This document shows, in pieces, positions 54,165 through 62,257 of a stretch of 64,000 nucleotides of DNA. Under the pieces are notes generated by a model. It was given only the letters and a program-made list of their open reading frames with translations, was not told the origin of the DNA and searched no databases. The stretch is from positions 186,001 to 250,000 of the forward strand of contig JALHNM010000003.1 of the NCBI GenBank assembly GCA_022843485.1, written 5' to 3'. This stretch comes from Fimbriimonadaceae bacterium. GTDB taxonomy: Bacteria > Armatimonadota > Fimbriimonadia > Fimbriimonadales > Fimbriimonadaceae. Both the position numbers and the translations under genes were made by a program. How positions within the stretch are numbered: position 1 is the stretch's first letter; the number at the start of each line of letters is the position of its first letter.

Positions 54165-54899
54165 CGTCTTCGCCCGGAGCTTGTCGTATGTCAGCTGCGC
54201 CAAGCGCTCCAGGTTGACCACGTCCTCGCGGTTGTACTCGACGAGCGTGCGGAGCGACGCTTCGTTCCCACTCTGGTACTCCCGCCAGAGCCGGATCGCG
54301 TCGAGGCCGCTCAGCCCGTCCGTGTCCTCGCCCCGGGCGATGCCGAGTTGCTTCTCGATCCGCTTCAGACCGCCGCGCACGCCGACCCGCTTGAGCGCGA
54401 AACAGAGGTCTAGGTGGATCTGGTCGAAGTGAAGCGAGGGGAAACACCGCGACAGAACGGGGAGGTCGAACCCGGTGCCGTAGAACGTGACGATCATCGA
54501 GGCGTGCGACAGCAGGTCGGGAAGTTCGGCGAGGTCCTGGCCCTTCACGAGGCAGCGGAACTCCGTCCCGTCGTAGAGCCCGACACAGGTCACCGCATCG
54601 CCACCCATCCCCCCGTCGGTCTCGATGTCGAGGTAGAGGCAGTGCTCGCGGAACTCGGGCCAGGCCCGCCAAGCGTCCTTACTGCCGAGAGGCTTGGCGA
54701 AGGCCTGGTGCCTCCCCTCGGCCAGAGCCGCCTGCGACTCCTCGAGGCCGGCTCGAACCGCCGTTCGGTCTGCGCCGCCGATGGGGAACCGCTGAGGGTC
54801 CTCCAGGTAGGTGGCCCAGGAGTCGCAGCCCTGGCGCCAGAGGAGCCCCTCGGTCTGCGGTCCGATCCCAGGGAGATGGACGAAGGTTCGCCTCAGCAC
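54111..54899 (-). CDS. RNase H-like DEDD exonuclease domain protein (YprB-like)
   Basis: A 262-residue protein. The N-terminal HLPGIGPQTEGLLWRQG (8-24) resembles an HhH-like element found in YprB-type proteins. The nuclease domain has YLDIETDG (D91, E93), VTFYGTGFDLPVL, then HLDLCFALKR and the final YNREDVVNLERL. This is the DEDD pattern of the RNase_H_2/YprB family, probably acting on nucleic acids with metal ions; the biological role is unknown. Start is GTG 54899, with TAAAGT six bases upstream. Confidence 0.87.
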   Translation of the reverse strand: MLRRTFVHLPGIGPQTEGLLWRQGCDSWATYLEDPQRFPIGGADRTAVRAGLEESQAALAEGRHQAFAKPLGSKDAWRAWPEFREHCLYLDIETDGGMGGDAVTCVGLYDGTEFRCLVKGQDLAELPDLLSHASMIVTFYGTGFDLPVLSRCFPSLHFDQIHLDLCFALKRVGVRGGLKRIEKQLGIARGEDTDGLSGLDAIRLWREYQSGNEASLRTLVEYNREDVVNLERLAQLTYDKLRAKTLDEAGVTEFADMTPRLL

Positions 54900-54905
54900 G
54901 GGGCG

Positions 54906-54911
54906 ACTTTA
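54906..54911 (-). promoter_or_regulatory. -10-like hexamer TAAAGT before the YprB-like gene
   Basis: TANNNT match ending six bases before the GTG start at 54899, in the 9-bp gap and 3' end of the upstream gene. Confidence 0.4.
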
Positions 54912-55448
54912 CCGCCGCTGACGCGGCCGGACGTTCGGGTTCATCCCGGCCGTTCGGTTCGGTACCAGAATGTCGAACGTGGTCCCCGCGGGCCAGAACT
55001 GCTTGATCGTCGGGTCCTCGAACCAGTACTCCCCGGTCCGCTGGTCGCGGTCGAACTCGCCGGCCAAACGCATCGTGCCCCCGCCGAACATCTGGCCTCG
55101 CAGATCCCGGCCGAACCACTGCACAGCCCGCCACTTACCCGTCACCACGACCCGACCCGTGCCGGTATAGATGACCCGGTCGTTCTTGTCCCACTCCTTG
55201 CGGAGCCGGCCCGAGACCTGGTAGTCCCCCTCGACGCGGCTGAGCATGAGCGTGCCCGTGAAGGCGAACTCGAGCCGCCCTTCGCCGTTGATGATCCGGA
55301 AGCTCCCGAGCCGGGTCTGGAACCGGACGATCCCAAGGTCGGTTCGACCGGCGAACGACCCCATCTCAGCCGGCGTGGCCGGTTGGGCGAAGGCGAGCAC
55401 CGTCGTCGCGAGGGCCGTTGAGGCGATAAGGGTACGGAGGGTCGTCAT
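54909..55448 (-). CDS. Exported protein of unknown function
   Basis: A 179-residue protein with a signal peptide (MTTLRTLIASTALATTVLAFAQ). The mature part is beta-rich with Gly, Arg and aromatic residues (GTGRVVVTGKWRAVQWFGRD) and ends in a basic tail (RPRQRR). I recognise no domain. A TACACT hexamer lies 15 bases upstream of the ATG with an AGGA Shine-Dalgarno between. It is divergent from the ccmE-ccmF genes. Confidence 0.65.
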   Translation of the reverse strand: MTTLRTLIASTALATTVLAFAQPATPAEMGSFAGRTDLGIVRFQTRLGSFRIINGEGRLEFAFTGTLMLSRVEGDYQVSGRLRKEWDKNDRVIYTGTGRVVVTGKWRAVQWFGRDLRGQMFGGGTMRLAGEFDRDQRTGEYWFEDPTIKQFWPAGTTFDILVPNRTAGMNPNVRPRQRR

Positions 55449-55539
55449 GCCGCTGTCCTGAGAAGTGTACTCGTCCGTCCTAGAGACAACGGGCCGAGCG
55501 GACGAGTTCCCGCTCTAACGATCGTTCCTATCGGCTAAG

Positions 55540-55929
55540 ATGGGGCGTCAGATGAAACCTGGCGCCATCTTTGCTTACGTCTTGAGCGCGGTCGGACTGA
55601 CCGCCGTCGTCACCGCCTTCCTTACGAACGCGAGCCCTTACGTCACCGTGGCCCAGGCCGCGACGATGTCGGCCGACAACCTGCACCTTGCTGGCGACAT
55701 CGTCCCCGGCACGGTCCAGGTGAGCCCCCATTCCAAACGAGTGACCTTCACGTTGAAGGACGCCGAGGGTCGGACGATGCCGGTGCTCTACCGGGGCGCC
55801 CCGCCCGCGAACATGGGAAGCGCCACCAAGGTCGTCGCGGTCGGCGGGGTGAAGGACGGGGTGTTCGCCTGCGAGAAGCTCCTCCTGAAGTGCCCGTCGA
55901 AGTACGAGAGCGAGGGCGGGGCGAGCTAG
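55540..55929 (+). CDS. ccmE: Cytochrome c maturation protein CcmE, Cys-type variant
   Basis: Periplasmic haem chaperone anchored by one N-terminal helix. The 129 residues carry the OB-fold core (VSPHSKRVTFTLKDAEGRTMPVLYRG). The haem-attachment motif at the C-terminus is LLLKCPSKY: Cys118 replaces the usual covalent-binding His, with Tyr122 four residues on. This CX3Y variant is known from Desulfovibrio and some archaea. ATG 55552 is an alternative start. The gene is 7 bp upstream of ccmF. CcmA, B, C, G and H are not in the window. Confidence 0.9.
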   Translation: MGRQMKPGAIFAYVLSAVGLTAVVTAFLTNASPYVTVAQAATMSADNLHLAGDIVPGTVQVSPHSKRVTFTLKDAEGRTMPVLYRGAPPANMGSATKVVAVGGVKDGVFACEKLLLKCPSKYESEGGAS

Positions 55930-55936
55930 GCCGCCG

Positions 55937-58345
55937 ATGGACGCTTCCCTCGGTACGCCCGCCGCTCCCTGGTCGCTCGTCGTCGGCCACCTCGGCCATG
56001 CCGCGGTCTTGGGAGCCCTCGCCGCGTTCGTGACCGCGATCGTGCTCGCGGCCGGATCGGCCAAGCGTCCGGAGTGGACGCCCTGGTCGGGCCGGGCAGC
56101 CTGGCTCGGCGGGGCCGCGGTCGCGACCGCCTTCGCCTGCCTCCTCGCCCTCTTCGTCCGAGACCAGTTCCAGTTCGCGTACGTCTTCAAGCACGGCGCC
56201 CTCGACCACGAGCTCCGGTACAAGATTGCGGGCGTCTGGTCCGGCCAACAGGGCTCGATCCTCCTTTGGGCGTCGACCACAGCCCTGTTCGGGCTCCTCG
56301 CCCTCCGCGGGACGGGCGGGTACCGGCGGTGGTACACCGTCGTCTTCGGCGCGGTCATGACCGGCATCACGTCGATCCTGGTCTTCGAGTCGCCGTTCGT
56401 CCTGCGGGCCCCGGTAGACGGGCAGTTCCTCGTGCCGACCACCGGCCAAGGCATGGCCCCTTCCCTCCTCAACTACTGGGTCACGATCCACCCGCCTACG
56501 ATCTTCCTTGGGTTCGGCTCGCTGGTCGTCCTCTACTGCTGGGCGATGGCGGCCATGCTCCAACGCGACATGGTGGGGTGGGTGCCGGGGGTGCGCCCGT
56601 GGGTCCTCGTCTCCACGACCCTCGTCGGCCTCGGGTTGACGATGGGCGGGTTCTGGGCCTACGAAACGCTGGGCTGGGGCGGCTTCTGGATGTGGGACCC
56701 GGTCGAGAACGTGAGCTTTGTGCCTTGGTGCCTCACCGCGGCCCTGATCCACGGGGCGTTCGTCCAACAGGCCCGCCGTAAGTGGTTCTTCACGAACGCG
56801 TTCCTGGCCTGCATGCCGTTCGTCGCGTTCGTGTACGGGACCTTCCTCACCCGGTCTGGCTTCCTCGGCGACACGAGCGTCCACAGCTTCGCCTCGATGG
56901 ACCGCAACGCCCTCTGGACCCTCGTCTCGCTCATGGCGGCGACGCTCTTCGGGTTCCTCGGCGTGTGGGCGGTGCGCCGGGTCCAGATGCGGGGCCAGCT
57001 CCCCGCCCCGATCATGGCCGAGCCGACCGGGCTGCACCGCGAGTCGTTCTTCGCCGTCGGGTCGTGGCTCCTCGCCGCCTTCGCGATCGTGACCGCCATC
57101 GGGATGAGCGTGCCGCTGATCCAGTCCCTTGCGGGCCAGCAGCCCAAGGTCGTCGAAGAGCAGCTCTACAACACGGTGCTCGCGTTCTTCTTCGTGCCGC
57201 TCGTGCTGGCGATGGCGGTCGGGCCGTTCGTGACGTGGCGGGGGCTGGGTTTCCGGGCGCTGGTGGTCCGGATGCTCAACGTGCTCGCCGTCTCGATCGG
57301 GCTCACCGGGTTCACCCTGCTCTGGGCGAAGGGCGACTGGATGGGGATGACCGCCGACGCCGCGGCCACCGCCACGCTCCTTTTGCGCTGGGAAGTCAAC
57401 CAACTCGCTTGGGTCATGTCGCTGACCTGGCTCTGCTGGTTCGGGGTCGTCGCCTCGGGCTGGCGGCTCGCCGAGACGTTCGGCCAGGTCAAGGGCTCGG
57501 TCGGCGGGATGCTCACCCACCTCGGAGTCCTCACCGCCGTCTTCGGCCTCGTGTTCTCCCGGGGCCTGCAGCAGAAGGAGCAACTGCTCCTGACCAGCCA
57601 TAACTCGGTGAAGGCGTTCGGCTACGATTGGCTCGCCCAAGGGCCGACCAAGACCTACGCCGACCGAGACAACAAGGTCAAGGTCCTGGTGAGCAACCCC
57701 CTCGCACGGTTCGAAATGTGGCCGGGGCTCTACTATCTCGGTACGGACGAGGCTGGCGAGCCCAGACCCTTTATCTGGCCGGGCATCCGCAACCAGCCCC
57801 TCTACGACCTTTACCTCGTCGTGCACGGCCTGACGTTCGACGCCAGCGACCCGACGGACATGAAGGTCGGCGAGACCCGGCTGCTCCCGACCGAACGGAT
57901 GCTCGTCACCTACAACGGGTACCGCACGGAAGGGACCCCCGGGATGGCGGGGGCGAAGTTCGTCGCCGACGTGACGGTCGACACCGTGAACGGGCGGCTG
58001 ACGACCCAGCCCGCGATCAAGCTCGGGGCGAGCGGGATCGAGGACCTTCCGGCCGACCTTGGGGACCACCACCGGGTGCGCCTCGTCAAGATCGACGCGG
58101 CCACCAAGGGTGCCACCCTACAAGTGCTCTATAAAGAACCGGCCTACCCGGTCGAGGTCTTCTATAAGCCCTTCACCGTCCTGGTCTGGGGCGGCGTCGG
58201 TATCATGACCATCGGTGGCTTTTTGGCCGCGTGGGGGCGCAGGACGTCCCGCCGGACACCGCCCGCCGCGCCCACGACCGAGGCCAAGGGCGAGCCAGGG
58301 GCCGCCGACCACGACGATGCGCCTGTCCCAGCTGCTCAAGTCTAA
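55937..58345 (+). CDS. ccmF: Haem lyase CcmF (cytochrome c-type biogenesis)
   Basis: An 802-residue integral membrane protein that attaches haem from CcmE to apocytochrome c. About 15 hydrophobic segments are visible. The tryptophan-rich WWD signature reads WGGFWMWDPVENVSFVPW (around residues 246-263), and WSGQQGSILLWAS is the typical earlier block. A large periplasmic loop precedes the last membrane helix. It follows ccmE closely, and its last 29 bp overlap the panD start. Presence of ccmE and ccmF indicates c-type cytochromes made by System I. Confidence 0.95.
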   Translation: MDASLGTPAAPWSLVVGHLGHAAVLGALAAFVTAIVLAAGSAKRPEWTPWSGRAAWLGGAAVATAFACLLALFVRDQFQFAYVFKHGALDHELRYKIAGVWSGQQGSILLWASTTALFGLLALRGTGGYRRWYTVVFGAVMTGITSILVFESPFVLRAPVDGQFLVPTTGQGMAPSLLNYWVTIHPPTIFLGFGSLVVLYCWAMAAMLQRDMVGWVPGVRPWVLVSTTLVGLGLTMGGFWAYETLGWGGFWMWDPVENVSFVPWCLTAALIHGAFVQQARRKWFFTNAFLACMPFVAFVYGTFLTRSGFLGDTSVHSFASMDRNALWTLVSLMAATLFGFLGVWAVRRVQMRGQLPAPIMAEPTGLHRESFFAVGSWLLAAFAIVTAIGMSVPLIQSLAGQQPKVVEEQLYNTVLAFFFVPLVLAMAVGPFVTWRGLGFRALVVRMLNVLAVSIGLTGFTLLWAKGDWMGMTADAAATATLLLRWEVNQLAWVMSLTWLCWFGVVASGWRLAETFGQVKGSVGGMLTHLGVLTAVFGLVFSRGLQQKEQLLLTSHNSVKAFGYDWLAQGPTKTYADRDNKVKVLVSNPLARFEMWPGLYYLGTDEAGEPRPFIWPGIRNQPLYDLYLVVHGLTFDASDPTDMKVGETRLLPTERMLVTYNGYRTEGTPGMAGAKFVADVTVDTVNGRLTTQPAIKLGASGIEDLPADLGDHHRVRLVKIDAATKGATLQVLYKEPAYPVEVFYKPFTVLVWGGVGIMTIGGFLAAWGRRTSRRTPPAAPTTEAKGEPGAADHDDAPVPAAQV

Positions 58346-58679
58346 ACTGCACCACGCCCACGTCACCTACGCGAACCCAGACTACGTCGGGAGCATCGAG
58401 GTGGACGCGGGACTGATGGCCCGGGTCGGGCTTCAGGACGGGGAGCTCGTCCACGTCTGGGGGGTCGACCACACGGCGCGGATCCAGACCTACGTCTTCG
58501 CGGGCCCGCCCGGGGTCGTCGGGCTCAACGGCGGGGCCGCCCAGTTCTTCAAGGCCGGTGACCGCGTGATCATCGCCGCCTTCGCCCTCACCGACGAAGC
58601 GGTCGTGCCGCAGGTCGTCCTACTCGACGAGGAGAACCGTGTCGTCCGAGACCTCACCCCGTTCAGCGTCCTCGGTTGA
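58317..58679 (+). CDS. panD: Aspartate 1-decarboxylase (pyruvoyl enzyme)
   Basis: Makes beta-alanine for pantothenate and CoA synthesis. The 120 residues have the self-cleavage site Gly25-Ser26 in YVGSIEVD, Lys8-Lys10 near the N-terminus (LLKSKLHHA), and the NGGAAQFFKAGDRVIIAAF block. Length is standard. ATG 58317 lies inside the ccmF 3' end, and pyrE starts 41 bp before the panD stop, so the three genes overlap in series. Confidence 0.95.
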   Translation: MRLSQLLKSKLHHAHVTYANPDYVGSIEVDAGLMARVGLQDGELVHVWGVDHTARIQTYVFAGPPGVVGLNGGAAQFFKAGDRVIIAAFALTDEAVVPQVVLLDEENRVVRDLTPFSVLG

Positions 58680-59250
58680 GCTCGGGGCCCTGCTCGAATC
58701 GAGCGGGGCCGTCCTCCGTGGACACTTCGTGCTCACGAGCGGCCGCCACAGCGAGGTCTACTTCGAGAAGTTCCGGGTGCTCGAGCGGCCGGACGTCCTC
58801 TCCGCCCTCTGCGCGGAGACGGCCGCATGGGCGTCTTCGCTGAGCCAGCCGGTCGAACTCGTGGCCGGGCCCACCACGGGGGGGATCATCATCGCGTTCG
58901 AGGTCGCCCGGAGGCTCGGCGTGCCCGCGCTGTACGTCGAGAGCGTCGAAGGGGTGAAGACCTTGAGGCGGGGGGCGACCGTGCCGCAGGGGGCGCGGAC
59001 GCTCGTCGTGGACGACGTGCTCACGACTGGGCTCTCGGTTCGCGAGACCGCCGCCGTGGTCGAGGCGGCCGGGGGCGAGGTCGTCGGGGTCGGGGTGCTC
59101 ATCGACCGCTCCGAGCACGCCCCGGACTTCGGCGTCCCGCTCCACGCCGCCTACCGGGTCGAGGCCGCCTCCTACCCCCCGGACGCCGTCCCCCCCTGGC
59201 TCGCCGCCACGCCCATCACCAAGCCCGGCACGCGCCCGACCCCGGACTAG
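58639..59250 (+). CDS. pyrE: Orotate phosphoribosyltransferase
   Basis: Pyrimidine biosynthesis enzyme that joins orotate to PRPP. The 203 residues contain the FVLTSGRHSEVYFEK block (30-44), GPTTGG at 77-82 and the PRPP motif TLVVDDVLTTGLSV (121-134). The GTG start is inside panD. The final 20 residues are Pro-rich and not conserved. No other pyr gene is adjacent. Confidence 0.93.
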   Translation: MSSETSPRSASSVELGALLESSGAVLRGHFVLTSGRHSEVYFEKFRVLERPDVLSALCAETAAWASSLSQPVELVAGPTTGGIIIAFEVARRLGVPALYVESVEGVKTLRRGATVPQGARTLVVDDVLTTGLSVRETAAVVEAAGGEVVGVGVLIDRSEHAPDFGVPLHAAYRVEAASYPPDAVPPWLAATPITKPGTRPTPD

Positions 59251-59315
59251 GGCCTGGGTCGGAGGGGCTCGGCCAGCCGTTCTCGAAGAAGTCGGACTTT
59301 AGTCCCAATTCTGTG

Positions 59316-59330
59316 CCCCCCGGGGGGGGG
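59316..59330. repeat. Homopolymer C6G9 tract upstream of a secreted-protein gene
   Basis: Six C followed by nine G end 17 bp before the TACAGT hexamer, that is at the -35 position. Such tracts are prone to slippage. Confidence 0.7.
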
Positions 59331-59347
59331 TAAGCCGGAAGGTGTTG

Positions 59348-59353
59348 TACAGT
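59348..59353 (+). promoter_or_regulatory. -10-like hexamer TACAGT before the 158-residue secreted-protein gene
   Basis: TACAGT ends nine bases before GTG 59363 and supports that start over GTG 59342. Confidence 0.45.
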
Positions 59354-59362
59354 TTTAGCACT

Positions 59363-59839
59363 GTGAAAATCACTGTACTCACTGGCCTTGTTGCTCTTCT
59401 GACCCTCCCTGGGCTCGCCCAGCAAACGCTTTGGATGCCGGACAACAGCGAACCCCGGATGTCAGGCGAGGTTGTGCCTGCAGTTTCCACTACGACGTCG
59501 GGAGCTCTCTTTTGGTACGCAGTCAAGGGCACTGATAAGGACACCTGGAAGAACACGCAGGGCCAGACTCAAGTCTTCGCCTCGGCAGCCCACGGGATCG
59601 ACGACTCAACGATCCGGTCAGGCACGCTGCAGACGGTTGCGACGTCCAGTTATGTCGATGGAACGTACACGTGGACGGTTACGATTCAGGCCCAGAGCGT
59701 GGCACGTGGCAGGCAGGTTATCCGGATCGACGACTTCGCCATTCACGACGACGAGACCCAAGGCCCGATTCAAGACCTCCCGCACCTTGTTGTCCAGGCG
59801 ACAGTCGTCATCAGCGGCCCACCCCTGGAGGAGGACTGA
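59363..59839 (+). CDS. Small exported protein of unknown function
   Basis: A 158-residue protein with a clear signal peptide (VKITVLTGLVALLTLPGLAQ). The mature part is Thr/Ser-rich and beta-patterned (YVDGTYTWTVTIQAQSV) with no family I recognise. Its codon use looks less G+C-biased than that of its neighbours, which might indicate transfer or weak selection. GTG 59363 is preferred because the signal peptide starts there and a -10-like hexamer lies nine bases upstream. It is 3 bp upstream of the next gene. Confidence 0.65.
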   Translation: MKITVLTGLVALLTLPGLAQQTLWMPDNSEPRMSGEVVPAVSTTTSGALFWYAVKGTDKDTWKNTQGQTQVFASAAHGIDDSTIRSGTLQTVATSSYVDGTYTWTVTIQAQSVARGRQVIRIDDFAIHDDETQGPIQDLPHLVVQATVVISGPPLEED

Positions 59840-59842
59840 CCC

Positions 59843-60814
59843 GTGACCGGCCTTGCCCTCAGCCTGCTCCTGATCCCGGTCGAAGCATTCACGTTCGAGG
59901 GTGGGCCGACATCAAGGTTCGCCGCCGCACTTGCGGAACGTACGAAGAGGCCCGTCGTCGTGGCACTCAGCCCGGGCGGGGTGGCCACCGGCGAGGCGCG
60001 GCTGTTCACAGGCGAGCCGGAGGAAGAGCCCCGGAGGACGATTCGGGACATCGCCGAGGGCTTCAAACTCGACGCGGTCTCGTCCGAGTCGCTCCTCTTC
60101 GGCCCACGTTCCCTCTCTAGCCGGGAGATCAACAAAGTGTCTGGCGTAGCGAGGGGCGTCGCCAAATGGAAGCCCTTCGAGGTCTCCCAACTCGAGGTGA
60201 CAGGAGACGGCGTCGTTGTGGGCGATGGCAAGGGCGAAGCCCTCTGGCTCCGAGACCTCGGCGATTGGGAGTGGGAGCGACCTGTGCGCACACACCGGAT
60301 CCTCCAAAGTCTGGCCGTCGTGCCCGTCGGCACCTGGCCGTCGCAGCGCGCCTTCCTCGCGGACGCCGTCGCTGCCGCCGCGGGGCGGTTGATCGAGAAG
60401 GACGACCACTGGCTCCTCGACATCGACCCCGTCGTCCTCCGTCGGCGCCTCCGGGCCGGAGTCTTCGCGAGCGTTACCTTCCCCGACGACCTCCAGGCCG
60501 CCTACGTGAGGGCCGCCCAGGCGGCGTTCGACGAGATCCCACTTGACCGGTTGGTCGAGACCCTGACGACCAGCAAGGAGTGGGCCGAGCTCGAGCTGTC
60601 ACCCGGAAAGGGGGCGGACGCCGTCCGCGAGTTCTTCGGCCTCTTCGTCGAGGCGGGGGATCGAGGGCGACTCCTCCCTGCCCACCGCGAGATGGCCAAT
60701 TCGATCCGAGCCCGGTGCTCGGGCCGGTTGCCCGTGGTCGTCTCGCTCTCGACCGACGGGATGGTCACGATCGGGATCCTGACGTCCGACGGGAAGACGA
60801 CGTTCTTCCCCTGA
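59843..60814 (+). CDS. Uncharacterised protein, possibly exported
   Basis: A 323-residue protein with a short hydrophobic start (TGLALSLLLIPVEAFTF), perhaps a signal peptide. The first region (FAAALAERTKRPVVVALSPG) resembles a small alpha/beta module of the secretin N-domain sort, but I cannot place it with confidence. The remainder is mixed alpha/beta. The GTG start is 3 bp after the preceding stop, so the two unknown genes probably form one unit. Confidence 0.6.
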   Translation: MTGLALSLLLIPVEAFTFEGGPTSRFAAALAERTKRPVVVALSPGGVATGEARLFTGEPEEEPRRTIRDIAEGFKLDAVSSESLLFGPRSLSSREINKVSGVARGVAKWKPFEVSQLEVTGDGVVVGDGKGEALWLRDLGDWEWERPVRTHRILQSLAVVPVGTWPSQRAFLADAVAAAAGRLIEKDDHWLLDIDPVVLRRRLRAGVFASVTFPDDLQAAYVRAAQAAFDEIPLDRLVETLTTSKEWAELELSPGKGADAVREFFGLFVEAGDRGRLLPAHREMANSIRARCSGRLPVVVSLSTDGMVTIGILTSDGKTTFFP

Positions 60815-60819
60815 CCCCA

Positions 60820-61116
60820 CTACCGCAGGTTGCCTAGGGACTGCCAGAACGTGAACCCACCGCCGAGGACGGCGCTGACGAGCCAGACGACGAGGATGAG
60901 GGTCTTCTTCTCGTGCTTGAACTCGGCGAAGGCGTAGTAGAGCAGGTAAACGAAGCACAGCAGCGAGACGAGCCCCTTCCAGACCGCATTCTGGAAGGCG
61001 TGCACGAGGATGATGACGGAGCAGACGAGCGAGACGAGCGCGAAGAGGGTTCCGAGCATGGCGACGACCTGACCCAAGTTCCAAGACGGGCCCTGGTGCG
61101 TTCGGGTTGCGGTCAC
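60820..61116 (-). CDS. Small membrane protein with three predicted helices
   Basis: A 98-residue protein with three hydrophobic segments (about 17-41, 47-66 and 73-90) separated by short loops with FAEFKHEKKT between the last two. No family recognised. Its GTG start overlaps the stop of the lipid kinase gene (GTGA), so it is translationally coupled to it. It ends 5 bp from the convergent gene. Confidence 0.65.
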   Translation of the reverse strand: MTATRTHQGPSWNLGQVVAMLGTLFALVSLVCSVIILVHAFQNAVWKGLVSLLCFVYLLYYAFAEFKHEKKTLILVVWLVSAVLGGGFTFWQSLGNLR

Positions 61117-62000
61117 TGGGGCGGGGCGGCGACCTGGAGGGCGCCCGACAGCGTCTCGACCCGCAAGGGCGTGACCCCCCGGACGTCGCCCTCGAGGTGG
61201 AACGCGACCGGCCGGTCAGTCTCGACCACGAGCGTGCGGCACCGCCTTGTGTGAACCTTCGGATGGTCGACGTGCGCCCCCGAATCGACCTTCGTCAAGA
61301 GCCCCGCCACCTCGCCCGGGCCCACCCCCGCCCCCCAGACGACGTCCATGAGCCCGTCCGACGGGTCGGCCCCCGGCAGCACCATCATCCCCGCCCCGTA
61401 ATACCGGGCGTGGCCTGCCGCTAGGAGCAGGAGACCAGGGACGTCGAGCGTCTCCCCGTCCAGCGTCACCTTGGCCACCGGCGGGCGGTAGCCGACGAGG
61501 GTCCGGGCGATCGCCAGGTAGTAGCGCACGCGAACGGGGAGCGCACGCCAGACCCGGGAGCGGGAGTTGAAGACCTTGGTCACCTCCGCGTCGAATCCGA
61601 CCCCGGCCACGTTGACGAACGGCCGCTCCTCCCCGTCCCCCCACCGCGCTAAGCCGACGTCCACGGGACGCAGGGGCCCCCCGGCCGCGACCGCCAATGC
61701 TGCGACCGGGTCGGTGGGGAGGCCAAGGGTGCGGGCGTAGTCGTTCCCCGTCCCAACGGCCACGAGCCCGAGCCCAGCTCCCGTGCCGAGGAGCCCGGCC
61801 ACGACCTCGTTGAGCGTCCCGTCCCCGCCCATCGCGACGACCCGCTCGGCCCCCGCCTCGGCGAACCGTCTCGCGGCTTCGGTCGCCTCGCCTGGTCGGG
61901 TGGTCACGCAGACCTCCCCCTCGGCCCCGAGCGTGGACCACATCCGACCCGCCCGTCCGCTCCCAGCGGAGGGGTTCACCACGTAGCAGACCCTCGTCAC
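61113..62000 (-). CDS. Diacylglycerol kinase/YegS-family lipid kinase
   Basis: A 295-residue cytosolic or membrane-peripheral kinase. The nucleotide-binding signature MGGDGTLNEVVAGLL (57-71) is intact, preceded by NPSAGSGRA (9-17) and followed by VGTGNDYARTLG and the FVNVAGVGFDAEV block of the C-terminal domain. It phosphorylates diacylglycerol or a related lipid. Start is GTG 62000, with TAGACT nine bases upstream. It is divergent from a 73-residue gene, with only 35 bp between the starts. Confidence 0.92.
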   Translation of the reverse strand: MTRVCYVVNPSAGSGRAGRMWSTLGAEGEVCVTTRPGEATEAARRFAEAGAERVVAMGGDGTLNEVVAGLLGTGAGLGLVAVGTGNDYARTLGLPTDPVAALAVAAGGPLRPVDVGLARWGDGEERPFVNVAGVGFDAEVTKVFNSRSRVWRALPVRVRYYLAIARTLVGYRPPVAKVTLDGETLDVPGLLLLAAGHARYYGAGMMVLPGADPSDGLMDVVWGAGVGPGEVAGLLTKVDSGAHVDHPKVHTRRCRTLVVETDRPVAFHLEGDVRGVTPLRVETLSGALQVAAPPQ

Positions 62001-62009
62001 GCGTGCGGG

Positions 62010-62015
62010 AGTCTA
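62010..62015 (-). promoter_or_regulatory. -10-like hexamer TAGACT for the lipid kinase gene
   Basis: TANNNT match ending nine bases before GTG 62000; its partner for the divergent gene lies 8 bp away. Confidence 0.45.
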
Positions 62016-62023
62016 TCCGAAGG

Positions 62024-62029
62024 TATCGT
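62024..62029 (+). promoter_or_regulatory. -10-like hexamer TATCGT for the divergent small gene
   Basis: TANNNT match ending six bases before GTG 62036. Confidence 0.4.
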
Positions 62030-62035
62030 TAGGGC

Positions 62036-62257
62036 GTGCGCCAGCCCGTCGTCGCCGACCGCTACTACGTGACCTGGGAAGAGATCGGCAAGCCGCTGAT
62101 CCCTGGGGACTACGAGATCCCGAACCTCGGGCTCCTCACCCTCGACGACGCCGACGTCCACTTCGCCACCCGCGTCCCGGGGGCCGCGTTCTTCGTGCGC
62201 CGCTCGGCCGCGCTCGGCGGGCGCTACGTGGTCGTCGCCCGCGAGCAGCCCGCCTAA
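62036..62257 (+). CDS. Small conserved-looking protein of unknown function
   Basis: A 73-residue acidic protein (VTWEEIGKPLIPGDYEIPN, then LGLLTLDDADVHFATRV), with no signal peptide or membrane segment. It fills the gap between the divergent lipid kinase gene and the convergent pth gene exactly; its TAA shares bases with the pth TAG. The GTG start and short length leave some doubt that it is real, but the matching -10-like hexamer supports it. Confidence 0.55.
   Translation: MRQPVVADRYYVTWEEIGKPLIPGDYEIPNLGLLTLDDADVHFATRVPGAAFFVRRSAALGGRYVVVAREQPA

Noticed and set aside
55748-58072. A 774-codon open frame antisense to ccmF
   Set aside because: Asp/Glu/Arg/Pro-rich shadow frame; ccmF with the WWD motif is on the other strand.
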